Notes: generated by a model not told the origin, from the letters alone. Counted from the stretch's first letter, positions 33,844 to 46,199 are shown. The stretch: DNA of 64,000 bases from Eunapius fragilis (GCA_963681505.1 OY811971.1:20332138-20396137); one strand, 5' to 3'. Numbers and translations: made by a program.

Positions 33844-35443
33844 TGGTTCCCGCTACTCCGAGTACATGAATATACAATAACCTCCCGTGCCCATGCCACT
33901 ACATGTACAACTGAAGTGCCACCGTTAATTTACGTTCTTACAAACGTCAGTGGTTCTCTTCTATAACGAACAAGATTCGTTAAGCGATCAAAATGCGTGG
34001 GATTCAGCTACCATCGCCATACAAAACACGGTACGTACTACCAGTACCGATACGCGCGCACAACAATATGTGTCCCTGTCGATTCGGTCATACTCTTTGG
34101 GTGCCACTCATTGCGTGGCCATTTATAGGCTCACGACCTATAACAGTACGTCAGAGCCATGATATATAGTGCACGGTGTATCAGCTAGGCTATGGGAGAG
34201 GCGTGATCGAGTTAAAGACACATGCAGCGCAGCTAGGCTGGAACACATGTAACCCTTCCTTATTGTCGGGATTTGCGTTCTGCTGGCACATATATTTTAA
34301 ACGCCCACCGTTTTTCATTTCATCTGCATGGCTGGCACACACACACCCATGAACCAACACATACACACGTCTCACGTCACACTTATACACACTCTTTCCA
34401 CTATTCTTTCCCCTACACCCTGTAAATTGTTATGTGCTACATGGATTCACTCATAAGCTTTGTCTATTTGAACTTTTTTGGTTACAGTGCTTTCACTGGC
34501 TTATACTACTATCCAACCCTCTTTCTCAACTATTTATATTTGACTGATGTGTTTTTCACGTGTGTAACTGGATTGTGTGTTTTAAACACAGTTGTATAGG
34601 AGCATGGGGGCAAAGGCCTCAACAATTTTTTCAGAGGAAGGCCCCCTCCCAACCCCTCCCCCCATTTGTTGTATGTACTGGATTAATGTGTTGTATGTAC
34701 TGGACTATTTGTTCCTGTCTCACAGTACCTACCACATCATGATGTACCATGCCTCCATTTAGACACACACACTAATACAGACACAACACTCACAACAACC
34801 CATGCCAATCACTGAGGCTCTGAGTGTGTACCATTGAGAGGTTTAAAAAGACTTAGGACTAACTATTTATTACCTTCCTTTGTTATATAAAATTTCCAGG
34901 GCCCTGATCTTTATCTTTAGGGATAAAGCAGGGAATGATATTCCTGCCAGGCTTATATACAAAACTAAAGTCCCTCTTACAGAGTGGTAGATCTACATGT
35001 AATAGATAAATAGCACAGATTCCTAGAAGGGGCCCGTGTATAATGCTATACATACACACACACACACATGCACACACATACACGTACACACACACACACA
35101 AACCAGTGCTACTTAGAATTAGTGGTTCTGGTGGGTATGACTGTCAGTTTGCTATGACCAGATGCAAAGCCACCCATGGAGTCACCCATGGAATGTAGAT
35201 GGTGGCAAATAGATAGGCTAATGCATTGTGTTTAGGACTCTGCCATTAATGAGACATATGGTCACATACCACCTGAGGATCCGAGCATATTTTATGTATG
35301 TTTTTGGATCTGGGGCAGTGCCACTTCCAAACATGCTACAGACCTGTGAGTTCCATAGGCTTTTGCATTTGGTCATATGTGTAACAAACATGACAGTCAC
35401 CCTCATCAGAACCACTAATCCTAAGTAGCATTTGAATTTCCGT

Positions 35444-35483
<40 letters not shown>

Positions 35484-35540
35484 TTGTGTATGTGAGTGTA
35501 TGTGTATGTCTACGTATCATTGGAATCTTTCTTTCTTGGA
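33440..35540 (+). repeat. Left arm of large inverted repeat IR-2
   Basis: Matches 37680-39815 inverted over about 2 kb with very high identity (e.g. the 60-codon frames at 34560-34742 and 38525-38707 translate identically). It includes a CA/GT tract and a repeat with TTAGGATTAGTGGTTCT. No gene recognised. Confidence 0.9.
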
Positions 35541-36280
35541 GGATGTGCAATTATTTTTGTAATGTGTTGACAAGCCACTTCTAGATCTACTCACCGAGAG
35601 ATGGAAGCCTTCCATACAAGTTTTTAATAAAGACATGAGAAAGTTGATGGCATATAGGATTGGAAGGCAAAAAGAAAGGAAAAAAGGGTCTACTAAGGGG
35701 AAATGTAATACGCACACAGTTGAACAACATAATGTCCTACAAATGTTCTAAAATAGGGCTGTTACATATTTCCTTTTTACACCACTATTGCCTTTCAATC
35801 ATATATACCAACCTTCTCGCAAAGAATGTTTTTTTTTTTACTTGTTCCATCAGTTCTTTTTCTTCATGAGATAGAACATAACTAATTTAGAGTATTTTGA
35901 AATAAGACCATTAATGGTGTTACACAGTTTAGGAGGGGTATACTGTGTGGTTGAGGGGGAGGGTTGTCTCCTCGATGGAATGGTAAAAAGGGGGAAGGAG
36001 ATCCCTACGTAGAAGTGTGACATCTATGGAAGAGGGGGTGCCCTGATGTGGAGGAGCAAGGGGCACCTGCTGTGAAGTGGGTGGGAAATCCCACGTGAAA
36101 GAGGTGTCTACTGGTGGAGATGGAAGCCCTGATGTGAAGGAGCAAGTACCATGCATCCATTGGTGGCCTTGTATTGACATGGGTGTCCCAACATAAAGGG
36201 GCTAGCGTAGTGTCCACTGGTGGAGGTCCGGATACAGCTTGCTAAGCTTTTTCAAGACCACCATTGTGTGTGTGTGTGTG

Positions 36281-36368
<88 letters not shown>

Positions 36369-36850
36369 TGTAGCATTGGTACCTTTCTTTCTTGGATCTT
36401 GGAGGATTTTATTTTTTACTTGTGGACAGATGGAACCTTGCATAAGTGGCAGTGGCTAGCCTATCTCAAAGATTTGGAAAGACTGGGCCACTGTACAGTT
36501 TATACAGAGCATTCACTGACATGGCTTCTATTTACCCATGGTATACAGCACTGAGTTGGTACTTTTCTTACACAACAGAGATGAACCTTCAGTATGCAGC
36601 TATATATACAAGAGCACTTTGATGGGGACATGATATTTGAGCCCCCCCCCCCCCCCCCCCCCCCCATCATTCCAACTCTTTCATGACCACTATCAGCTGA
36701 AATAGAGGAGTCTTTAAAACCCTCCCAATGAAGCACAGTCTGAATTTGAGTACAGTGCATGGTATATGGGACATGTATAGTGGAACCTCATGGGGGCCTC
36801 TGACAAACGTATTGTGGCATTTGCCCCCACGACCCCCGTGCTTCCTACCC
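35541..36850. other. Spacer of IR-2, microsatellite-rich, no gene
   Basis: It contains a G/A-rich stretch 35930-36150 and (GT)n 36264-36366. A poly-C run (36644-36665) breaks otherwise AT-rich sequence. Confidence 0.6.
36264..36366 (+). repeat. (GT)n microsatellite
   Basis: About 100 bp of GT with one CA interruption. Confidence 0.98.
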
Positions 36851-37675
36851 CACTGACACCAGGCCAATACATGCAACACACAGTCCAGTTACATGTGTGA
36901 AAAACACATCCACATCAGTGACATGGAGGCCTTTGGACATGACCATGTAGAGGAGGCCATGGGATATGAGCATACAGTGGAGGGCATGAGTCTGAATGGA
37001 CATACTAGACATACTACTATTTTGTACTGATACAATTATGACCACTAAAGAAATAGAAGGTAATGGAATATTGGCACATGCAGGACCAAACATAAAGAGA
37101 ATGAATCTGAATATAAACAAAATAGTTGAGAAAGAGGTTGCATATTAGGCCAGTGAAAGCACTGTAACTGAAAGACATAGAAGTTCAAATTGACGAAGCA
37201 TATGAGTGAATCCATGTAGCAGACAACATAACAATTTACAGGGTTTACAGCAAGGGGAAAAGAGTAATAATGTCTTATGGTGGAAAGAGTGTAAATAGTC
37301 ATGACATGAGACATGTGTATGTTCATGGGTGTGGTTCATGGGTGTGTGTGTGCCAGCTATGCTGATGAAATGAAAAATGGTGGGCGTTTAAAATATATGT
37401 GCCAGCAGAATGCAAATCCCAACAATAAGGAAGGGTTACATGTATTCCAGCCTAGCTGGGCTGCATGTGTCTTTAACTCGACCACGTGTCTCCCATAGCC
37501 TAGCTGATACTCCGTGCACTATATATCATGGTTTTGACGTACTGTTATAGGTTGTGAGCCTATGAATGGCCACGCAATGAGTGGCACCCAAAGAGTATGA
37601 CCGAATTGACAGGGATGCGATTTCTACATGATGTTGTGCGCGCGTATCGGTACTGGTAGTACGTACCGTACAATC
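36850..37675 (-). repeat. Third, diverged copy of the IR-2 sequence
   Basis: It shares GTGAAAAACACATC, AGCACTGTAACT, GTGGGCGTTTAAAATATA, AAGGAAGGGTTACATGT and CGCGCGTATCGGTACTGGTA with 38680-39230 in the same orientation, but with many substitutions and indels. It sits directly before the right arm. Confidence 0.85.
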
Positions 37676-37679
37676 CTTG

Positions 37680-37770
37680 TCAACACATTACAAAAATAAA
37701 TTGCACATCCTCCAAGAAAGAAATGTTCCAATACTACACACACATAAACACTCACACTCACGCACACACA

Positions 37771-37821
<51 letters not shown>

Positions 37822-39815
37822 ACGGAAATTCCAATGCTACTTAGGATTAGTGGTTCTGATGAGGGTGACTGTCATGTTTGCTACACATATGACCAAATGC
37901 AAAAGCCTATGGAACTCACAGGTCTGTAGCATGTTTGGAAGTGGCACTGCCCCAGATCCAAAAACATACATAAAATATGCTCGGATCCTCAGGTGGTATG
38001 TGACCATATGTCTCATTAATGGCAGAGTCCTAAACACAATGCATTAGCCTATCTATTTGCCACCATCTACATTCCATGGGTGACTCCATGGGTGGCTTTG
38101 CATCTGGTCATAGCAAACTGACAGTCATACCCACCAGAACCACTAATTCTAAGTAGCACTGGTTTGTGTGTGTGTGTGTACGTGTATGTGTGTGCATGTG
38201 TGTGTGTGTGTGTATGTATAGCATTATACATGGGCCCCTTCTAGGAATCTGTGCTATTTATCTATTACATGTAGATCTACCACTCTGTAAGAGGGACTTT
38301 AGTTTTGTATATAAGCCTGGCAGGAATATCATTCCCTGCTTTATCCCTAAAGATAAAGATCAGGGCCCTGGAAATTTTATATAACAAAGGAAGGTAATAA
38401 ATAGTTAGTCCTAAGTCTTTTTAAACCTCTCAATGGTACACACTCAGAGCCTCAGTGATTGGCATGGGTTGTTGTGAGTGTTGTGTCTGTATTAGTGTGT
38501 GTGTCTAAATGGAGGCATGGTACATCATGATGTGGTAGGTACTGTGAGACAGGAACAAATAGTCCAGTACATACAACACATTAATCCAGTACATACAACA
38601 AATGGGGGGAGGGGTTGGGAGGGGGCCTTCCTCTGAAAAAATTGTTGAGGCCTTTGCCCCCATGCTCCTATACAACTGTGTTTAAAACACACAATCCAGT
38701 TACACACGTGAAAAACACATCAGTCAAATATAAATAGTTGAGAAAGAGGGTTGGATAGTAGTATAAGCCAGTGAAAGCACTGTAACTAAAAAAGTTCAAA
38801 TAGACAAAGCTTATGAGTGAATCCATGTAGCACATAACAATTTACAGGGTGTAGGGGAAAGAATAGTGGAAAGAGTGTGTATAAGTGTGACGTGAGACGT
38901 GTGTATGTGTTGGTTCATGGGTGTGTGTGTGCCAGCCATGCAGATGAAATGAAAAACGGTGGGCGTTTAAAATATAAGTGCCAGCAGAACGCAAATCCCG
39001 ACAATAAGGAAGGGTTACATGTGTTCCAGCCTAGCTGCGCTGCATGTGTCTTTAACTCGATCACGCCTCTCCCATAGCCTAGCTGATACACCGCACTATA
39101 TATCATGGCTCAGACGTACTGTTATAGATTGTGAGCCTATAAATGGCCACGCAATGAGTGGCACCCAAAGAGTATGACCGAATCGACAGGGACACATATT
39201 GTTGTGCGCGCGTATCGGTACTGGTAGTACGTACCGTGTTTTGTATGGCGATGGTAGCTGAATCCCACGCATTTTGATCGCTTAACGAATCTTGTTCGTT
39301 ATAGAAGAGAACCACTGACGTTTGTAAGAACGTAAATTAACGGTGGCACTTCAGTTGTACATGTAGTGGCATGGGCACGGGAGGTTATTGTATATTCATG
39401 TACTCGGAGTAGCGGGAACCAGGTTGATGGCGCGAAATGAACGAGAAATGTGTAATTACTTTGCACAGCTGTATCTCCGTAACGGATCAAGTAAAAATTA
39501 ACGAACAGGACAAATCGATAGGTACAGGACCTCTCTACGTATAAACCGAATTTGAAGTTAATTGAGATGTCCTGCCGAAAGATATGGCCGGTTTGAACCC
39601 CAAGGGGTATCGGACGTTACAACACTGGCACGAAGCTAATGCAAGAGCCCAAATTTTATTTTACCTGAGAGAAATGATGTAGTATGAAGCGTTGAAAATA
39701 GGAAGTCAATAGCATTTATGGTTCGGGAGATGTAGCGATTTCAAAGTGAATCATTTTTATAACTTTATATATAAAAGCGTGATACGCCAGTTTCGCGTGA
39801 ACTATCCCATATATC
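37680..39815 (-). repeat. Right arm of large inverted repeat IR-2
   Basis: Inverted partner of 33440-35540. Its outer end (39418-39815) is a half copy of foldback elements P/Q and stops at TCCCATATATCC. Confidence 0.9.
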
Positions 39816-40071
39816 CTATAAGGGTGGTCAGCTAAAACCACAAAAGAGAAATGAAACAGATTAGCAGCACCTATTTTAGTGTCTTGTTCTTTGAATATTA
39901 TTTACAGTCCTATACACAACGCATTCAGCTCAGAGTATAATTGTTTTCATTTTACTATATCGAGATGCATGTTATCCATTGATACACGGAATTGCATGCA
40001 CATAGTATATGCTGATGAATAAATGAGCTAGTTCGTGCTTATGAATTGACGTATACATTGATAGTTCATGA

Positions 40072-40842
40072 TCAGTTGATTAAAGGTACAGATTGACACA
40101 TTTTACAGTGCCATTTGCATTTTAAGTTGCTCCAGGCCTTTCGGGGTATAGAGGAGTCCCATTTCTTGTGAATCCATTCTTTGCAAGAACTGCATTGAAT
40201 CATTACTCCAGAATCTGGCAATCGGCAGTAGCACCTCACTTTAATCATCTTATTGGCCACAATATGATGGTTTTCTCTATCTGAACTAGGAAATGTAGTC
40301 ATTCTTCCACTTTCCAAGCATTTCAATAGATGCTGCCGCATGACCATCATGTCATATTTTCTGGAACATACATCTTCACCACAACATAACCCAGTAGCAT
40401 AAGCAATGGCATACAGGCCACAGTCTGAGCTGTTGGTCTGTTTGTCAACATCAGTAAAGTGGAGGTACACAGCATTGTTAGGGGTGAAAATAATGGAGCA
40501 CATTTGGTCTATGGCATGATCAGTATAGGTCTGATACAGGCTGTCATAGATGTTTACATGGCCTCATGGCAATCCAAGGGTAGAGATTGTTAGCCAATGG
40601 TCTTCTCCATTATGAAGAATTTGTATGAAGTCCTTTCTCATGATGTCAAATGTTAGGTGGTATCCAAGTGTTGTTGCTTGTAATCCCGATATACCATACT
40701 GACTGTGGAGAAGATATTGAGAAGCATTAATTATAGCATCATCCAACCACTGTGTATGTGAAGGATTCTCGGTAATGCTGCCACCAGTCAGTATTCCCAC
40801 GCGCTTGCGACAACGATTTGCTAGCGCGATCCCCGCTCGCAT
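40072..40842 (-). pseudogene. Ulp1-like (C48) cysteine protease with C-terminal PHD finger, one in-frame stop
   Basis: The minus strand is open from 40842 to a single TGA at 40566-40564 and continues in the same frame to 40072. HWLTIS supplies the catalytic His, NIYDSLY after the TGA the Asp, and DKQTNSSDCGLYAIAYATG the Gln and Cys of SUMO-protease-like enzymes. The tail RCYCRLPDSGVMIQCSSCKE with WIHKKW and WHCKMC is a PHD zinc finger, a histone-tail reader fold. The TGA stands where related proteins have a sense codon, so a CGA-to-TGA change is likely. Multi-copy genes with this domain pair are common in animals and often mobile (recalled). The N-terminus may extend beyond 40842. Confidence 0.75.
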
Positions 40843-41136
40843 AAAATGACTCCAATCCTAATCACTCAAAGACCAACAGAACCACTAGAACTAGGAACAA
40901 CTCTCTTTATGAACAACATTGTGCTCATTTTGATACCACACACCCAATGCACCCTAACCCTAACAATAACGGTTCAGTCTTGTGATGTGCCCTCTCCACT
41001 GGGTAACCCTCCTGAATACGCTGTATACCTGCTGACGCTTGCACTGGATGACCTTACTGAAGACGGGGCACTCGCACCGTCACAGTGTATTAGACTCAAT
41101 AATGGATTTATGTTCCTCAGACAGGAACACATCTAG

Positions 41137-41386
41137 TATGTATACCATTATTAGTGACAAACAACTCACCTGAGATAGCCACACCCTTCAGAACCACGTG
41201 ACCCTCAGAAGACCATTGGGGTGATGTCTCATACCAATCTAAAGCTTACTGGACAAACCTTGCGTCACATACAATGAAATGCAGTGATACTCACGTCAGT
41301 ATGTATATCATTATTAGTGACAAACGACTCACCTGAGATAGCCACACCCTTCAGAATCACGTGACCCTCAGAAGACCATTGGGGTG
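41137..41386 (+). repeat. Array B, short plus-oriented block of the ~160-bp monomer
   Basis: About 1.6 monomers in the orientation of array A, ending at GGGGTGAC where the sequence turns into the opposite orientation. Confidence 0.95.
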
Positions 41387-43095
41387 ACGTGAGTATCACT
41401 GCATTTCATTGTATGTGACGCAAGGTTTGTCCAGTAAGCTTCAGATTGGTAGGAGACATCACTCCAATGGTCTTCTGAGGGTCACGTGATTCTGAAGTGT
41501 GTGGCTATCTCAGGTGAGTCGTTTGTCACTAATAATGGTATACATATTGATGTGAGGATCACTACTATATGTGATGCAAGGTTTGCCCAGTAAGCTTTAG
41601 ATTGGTATGAGACATCACCCCAATGGTCTTCTGAGGGTCACGTGATTCTGAAGGGTGTGGCTATCTCAGGTGAGTGTTTGTCACTAATAATGGTATACAT
41701 ACTGACGTGAGTATCACTGCATTTCATTGTATGTGGTTGTCCAGTAAGCTTTAGATTGGTATTAGACATCACCCCAATGGTCTCAGGAGGGTCACGTGAT
41801 TCTGAAGGGTGTGGCTATCTCAGGTGAGTTGTTTGTCACTAATAATGGTATACATACTGACGTGAGTATCACTGCATTTCATTTTATGTGACGGATGGTT
41901 TGTCCAGTAGGCTTCACATTGGTATGAGATATCACCCCAATGGTCTTCTGAGGGTCACGTGATTCTGAAGGGTGTGGCTATTTCAGGTGAGTCGTTTGTC
42001 ACTAATAATGGTATACATACTGACGTGAGTATCACTGCATTTCATTGTATGTGACGCAAGGTTTGTCTAGTAGGCTTCACATTGGTATGAGACATCACCC
42101 CAATGGTCTTCTGAGGGTCACATGATTCTGAAGGGTGTGGCTATCTCAGGTGAGTCGTTTGTCACTAATAATGGTCTACATACTGACGCGAGTATCACTG
42201 CATTTCATTGTATGTGATGCAAGGTTTGTCCAGTAAGCTTTAGATTGGTATGAGACATCACCCCAATGGTCTTCTGAGGGTCACATGATTCTGAAGGGTG
42301 TGGCTATCTCAGGTGAGTCGTTTGTCACTAATAATGGTCTACATACTGACGCGAGTATCACTGCATTTCATTGTATGTGACGCAAGGTTTGTCTAGTAGG
42401 CTTCACATTGGTATGAGACATCACCCCAATGGTCTTCTGAGGGTCACGTGATTCTGAAGGGTGTGGCTATCTCAGGTGAGTCGTTTGTCACTAATAATGG
42501 TCTACATACTGACGCGAGTATCACTGCATTTCATGGTATGTGACGCAAGGTTTGTCTAGTAGGCTTCACATTGGTATGAGACATCACCCCAATGGTCTTC
42601 TGAGGGTCACGTGATTCTGAAGGGTGTGGCTATCTCAGGTGAGTCGGTTGTTACTAATAATGGTCTACATACTGACGCGAGTATCACTGCATTTCATGGT
42701 ATGTGACGCAAGGTTTGTCTAGTAGGCTTCACATTGGTATGAGACATCACCCCAATGGTCTTCTGAGGGTCACGTGATTCTGAAGGGTGTGGCTATCTCA
42801 GGTGAGTCGGTTGTTACTAATAATGGTATACATACTGACATGAGTATCACTGCATTTCATTTTATGTGACGCAAGGTTTGTCTAGTAGGCTTCACATTGG
42901 TATGAGACATCACCCCAATGGTCTTCTGAGGGTCACGTGATTCTGAAGGGTGTGGCTATCTCAGGTGAGTCGTTTGTCACTAATAATGGTATACGGACTA
43001 AAGTGAGTATCACTACATTTCATTGTATGTGACGCAAGGTTTGTCTAGTGTGCTTCAATTTGGTCTGAGGCCTCACCCCACTGGTCTTCTAAGGA
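41387..43095 (-). repeat. Array B, main minus-oriented block (~10 monomers)
   Basis: Monomers of 155-168 bp with GTATACATACTGACG(T/C)GAG, TGTGACGCAAGGTTTGTC, GACATCACCCCAATGGTCTT, TCACGTGATTCTGAAG and CTATCTCAGGTGAGT. Copies between 42050 and 42800 are nearly identical, indicating recent homogenisation. The last copy is degenerate. Confidence 0.95.
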
Positions 43096-43102
43096 TAAGT
43101 GA

Positions 43103-43365
43103 CTATGCAGCACTCACTGGAAATGCATCAAGAATCTGTTCACCTATCAGAGTCATGTTAATGAATAGTTTTTCATATTGTTGACTTGGTTCTGTGTACA
43201 GTGCTACCCAAGTATATAACCACACACAAAAAAGTTCATCCACCTGCTGCACAAGGTGGGAGTAGGAACGACTCGGAATGGCACGAGCATTAGCTCTAAT
43301 TAGTGAGTGACTGAGGCGACCAAAGAGGTCAGTGAATGCCTTGGTTATTATGTTACTTGTTATAT
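43103..43365 (-). pseudogene. Non-LTR retrotransposon terminal fragment (copy F)
   Basis: The minus strand encodes ITKAFTDLFGRLSHSLIRAN followed by ARAIPSRS, the last block of the RT family seen at 25247-26700. It abuts the end of array B. Confidence 0.7.
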
Positions 43366-43445
43366 GCATCGCCGGCATAAAGAGGCGGGGCACGCAAACA
43401 ATCTATCGCTAGAATGTACATCGTTCTCTCGGTGTCTGCTTTGGT

Positions 43446-43580
43446 GCCATCCATAAATTACGTCACGCCGAAGGGTCCCCAGCATGCAGGGTGGTAGCAG
43501 CCAGTGTGACGATGTTGTATACATGAAGCATGCATCATGTATGGGAGGGATCCATATAGGTGACGTAATTTATGAATGGC
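43446..43580. mobile_element. Short MITE with 21-bp inverted ends
   Basis: GCCATCCATAAATTACGTCAC at 43446-43466 is mirrored at 43560-43580 with one mismatch. The 93-bp interior has no coding capacity. Confidence 0.8.
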
Positions 43581-45150
43581 CGCTCATATCAAGTATACTA
43601 AAACTCAGGATGCCAACTCCAACCTCCCACTATGGATTTGTGTCTTTCAGAATGCCTCACGCTCTCAGCAAGCGAGGTCTGCGATCACCATGTCATTAGT
43701 ACAACATTAGTAAAACATGACGACGCATGCGCTATGGTATAATAGCAGCCACGTGAATCACGTGATGTTTATTTTCGTCTCGCGTCGGTATGTATGGCTC
43801 ACAGAATGTGTTTTGATGGGATGTATGACCGCTGTGGAACCCTTCATCTTCCATTGTAAGTCTGAGAGGTGCCATTTTATTCCAAAATCGTCAAACGAAA
43901 GCCAGATGAGTTACCTTTAGCCTACACTCGTTTTGAATTGAAAGCTTTGCTTGTCAGGAAATAGTGTATTGGGATAACGTTCTGCGAAGCAATTCAGGCA
44001 GGTTGTTGGTTATTAAGAACGGCCGGCTACGCTACACACCGAGGTGAGCTGTCAATTACGTGTTTTGTGTGGCACTTTGTTTGCTTCCAAGGCGTACCGT
44101 CGGGAACAAAATAATGGTGTTCTCTACTGCATTATGGCTGAAAATTTGGATTCCTTGATCTACCTGCAACATCCTGGCTGAATAAGAGCGCTAAAACGTA
44201 CGTGATGTAACAGTACCTCGTTATTGTTACCCTTTTCCTTCCGCTCAAATGGCGGTGTATTCTACGTGCATTCGGGTTGAACTATTCTAAAGAAAGGTGT
44301 TGTGGAAGTCAGAAGTTAAAACTTCACAATCAACTGCTCGGAGGTAAGGCCATGTTTTGGTGAAAGTGTTTTTTCAGTTATGCTTTCTTTTTTACGAACA
44401 GGTTTGTTCTCTATCAACTTTGTATGTTTTATAGTTTATATTTGTAAACGTAAACTTGAAACATTAAATTTTTTGACTGTGATCACTAACAAATAATAGT
44501 ATTAACTAGTATATTTAACTTTCCTTACGTCATACGACAATTCTATTACGCGTACACGGTAGGTTCGTCGGTAGCGTACAAAATTGCACGTTCGCGCGCG
44601 ACGTTGCTCTCGAAATACCCCGTGCGCATACAAATAATCCTCCGGGACCGAGAAATCATTCGTATGAAATAGGTCCACTCACGATTTCGAGAGCACATGG
44701 CGCGCAAAATTCGAAAGCACGCTCTTCCGGGTGATATTGCGTGCTGTCACGGGCCCGGAATCAAAGCCCTGAATTGCTGTGCATGTAGGGATAATACACT
44801 GTAGTTGCACCTATAAACATGGGCATGTAATAGTTTTTATTGTGATAGCAATTAAAAATATTCTTGTGAAATGCACAGTGTCATCAAATAGGTGCCAAAT
44901 GCTGCATCAGCATTGGGCCATCCTTCATCGCCAGTCACACAATGCACCCCTCCCCCTACAGAAACCACTTCCTTATAATGTCGTGATCAAAAGTTTGATA
45001 ACTGTTAAACCAGAAATGGGAATGTGACATGTCTGCATCCAGGAATTATAAAGGGGGTGGGGGGTGTGGATTGTTTAAAGTACACGTACGTCCCCCCCCC
45101 CCCTCGCTATAGGGCGTTGCCATGATATGGTGCTGTAGATGCCAATAAAT
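43581..45150. other. No gene recognised; one CpG-rich stretch
   Basis: 44540-44760 is relatively CpG-rich and contains an inverted pair GCTCTCGAAAT (~44604) and ATTTCGAGAGC (~44686), possibly an old MITE or a promoter region. No convincing exon. Confidence 0.4.
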
Positions 45151-45211
45151 GTTATTTATAATCCCACCCCACCCCCCTCCCCATGCCTCATGTTTGCTGG
45201 GCACATATTAC

Positions 45212-45391
45212 CTACAAGATGGAGGAGATGCTCCATGATGTACTTGCACTCCCGTGGATTGCAGACTACATTACCCACCCTTGCATCTTCAACGGCTATC
45301 AGCTCATTTTTCAACTCAAGAATGTTCTGTTGTACATACTCAATGTTTGCTGTCACTGAGTCCAAGTCGTCCTCATGACCTCCTCAGAATC
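45212..45391 (-). pseudogene. Kinesin-like coiled-coil exon (KIF21-type stalk), probable partner of 12601
   Basis: Minus-strand exon between a strong acceptor (CTCCCCTCCCAACAG|G at 45391) and a donor (GTAG|GTAATATG at 45212). It reads LDSVTANIEYVQQNILELKN, then an acidic linker and CKYIMEHLLHL. This resembles the segment of KIF21 stalks just before the QKEA...LE block found at 12601. With that acceptor the first codons (DSEEV) are one base out of frame with the rest, so a 1-nt deletion near 45375 or a different acceptor must be assumed. Confidence 0.45.
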
Positions 45392-45619
45392 CTGTTGGGA
45401 GGGGAGAGGAGGGAGGGCATGACAAAGTACACAGAGACATGTAAGTGTGCATAGCATTAAGCACACCGAGATAGACACACCCGTCAAAGTGACAAGACCC
45501 ATAGATTAGAACACCATAAAGGTGGGGCCTCTGAACAAATAGCCTTGCGTCACCCCATTGTAGCAGCAGCGACAGGTCAGAGATGCTTTTTACGCATATG
45601 TTATCACAATGCTTTCAAC

Positions 45620-45940
45620 TTTAGGCATTAGAAAAACTAGCCGATTGTGTACGCACATACCTTCATTGAATATATCATGTGTGCAGTGCCTGTGTCGCGG
45701 TGACTGCAGTTGCAGACTCAGCGTGAAGAGAGGTGATATTTGAATTCAAATTTAATAAGCGCTTGGAGAGGGTTAAATGTGCGTTCAATTAAATTTCCGT
45801 ACGGGTTGGACGGTGAAGTTGAAAAAATATCATGACTACGTTAATCGTTAGTGCACGCTTTGTGATATGCACGGATGCATATCTGAATGCGTAATTTGTA
45901 ATCACCCGTGTGCGGACGGCCCAATTGCTGTGTTCGAATG
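45620..45940 (+). repeat. Dispersed repeat R, copy 2
   Basis: Diverged direct match to 12170-12500. Immediately left, 45460-45545 resembles a decayed array monomer (GAGATAGACACACCCGTCA; CCTTGCGTCACCCC). Confidence 0.75.
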
Positions 45941-46199
45941 AATCCAATCGGTTGGCAGGCTATCTAACACAAGCAAATATATTTCGGAGTTCCCTAACCC
46001 CTTCGTCAAGCAAACAATCAAATCACTATGATTTGAGGTGGGTACACTGCACAATAAGAACAAAAGGCTGGTCGCGCGGTGCGCCTGCATGCTTGTATGT
46101 AGGTATTACATGCATAATTTTACTGCATCGTTACATTTTTAACACGCGGTTTACGACAGATGCGGGGAAATATTGGGGAATATGAAATATTCATAATTC

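Noticed and set aside
34560-34742. Identical 60-codon frames in both arms of IR-2 (34560-34742, 38525-38707)
   Set aside because: Identity comes from the DNA-level inverted repeat. No domain, no splice signals and no codon bias were visible.
43484-43920. Two open frames of about 70 codons beside the MITE at 43446
   Set aside because: They overlap the MITE or unique sequence, and show no motif or splice signals.
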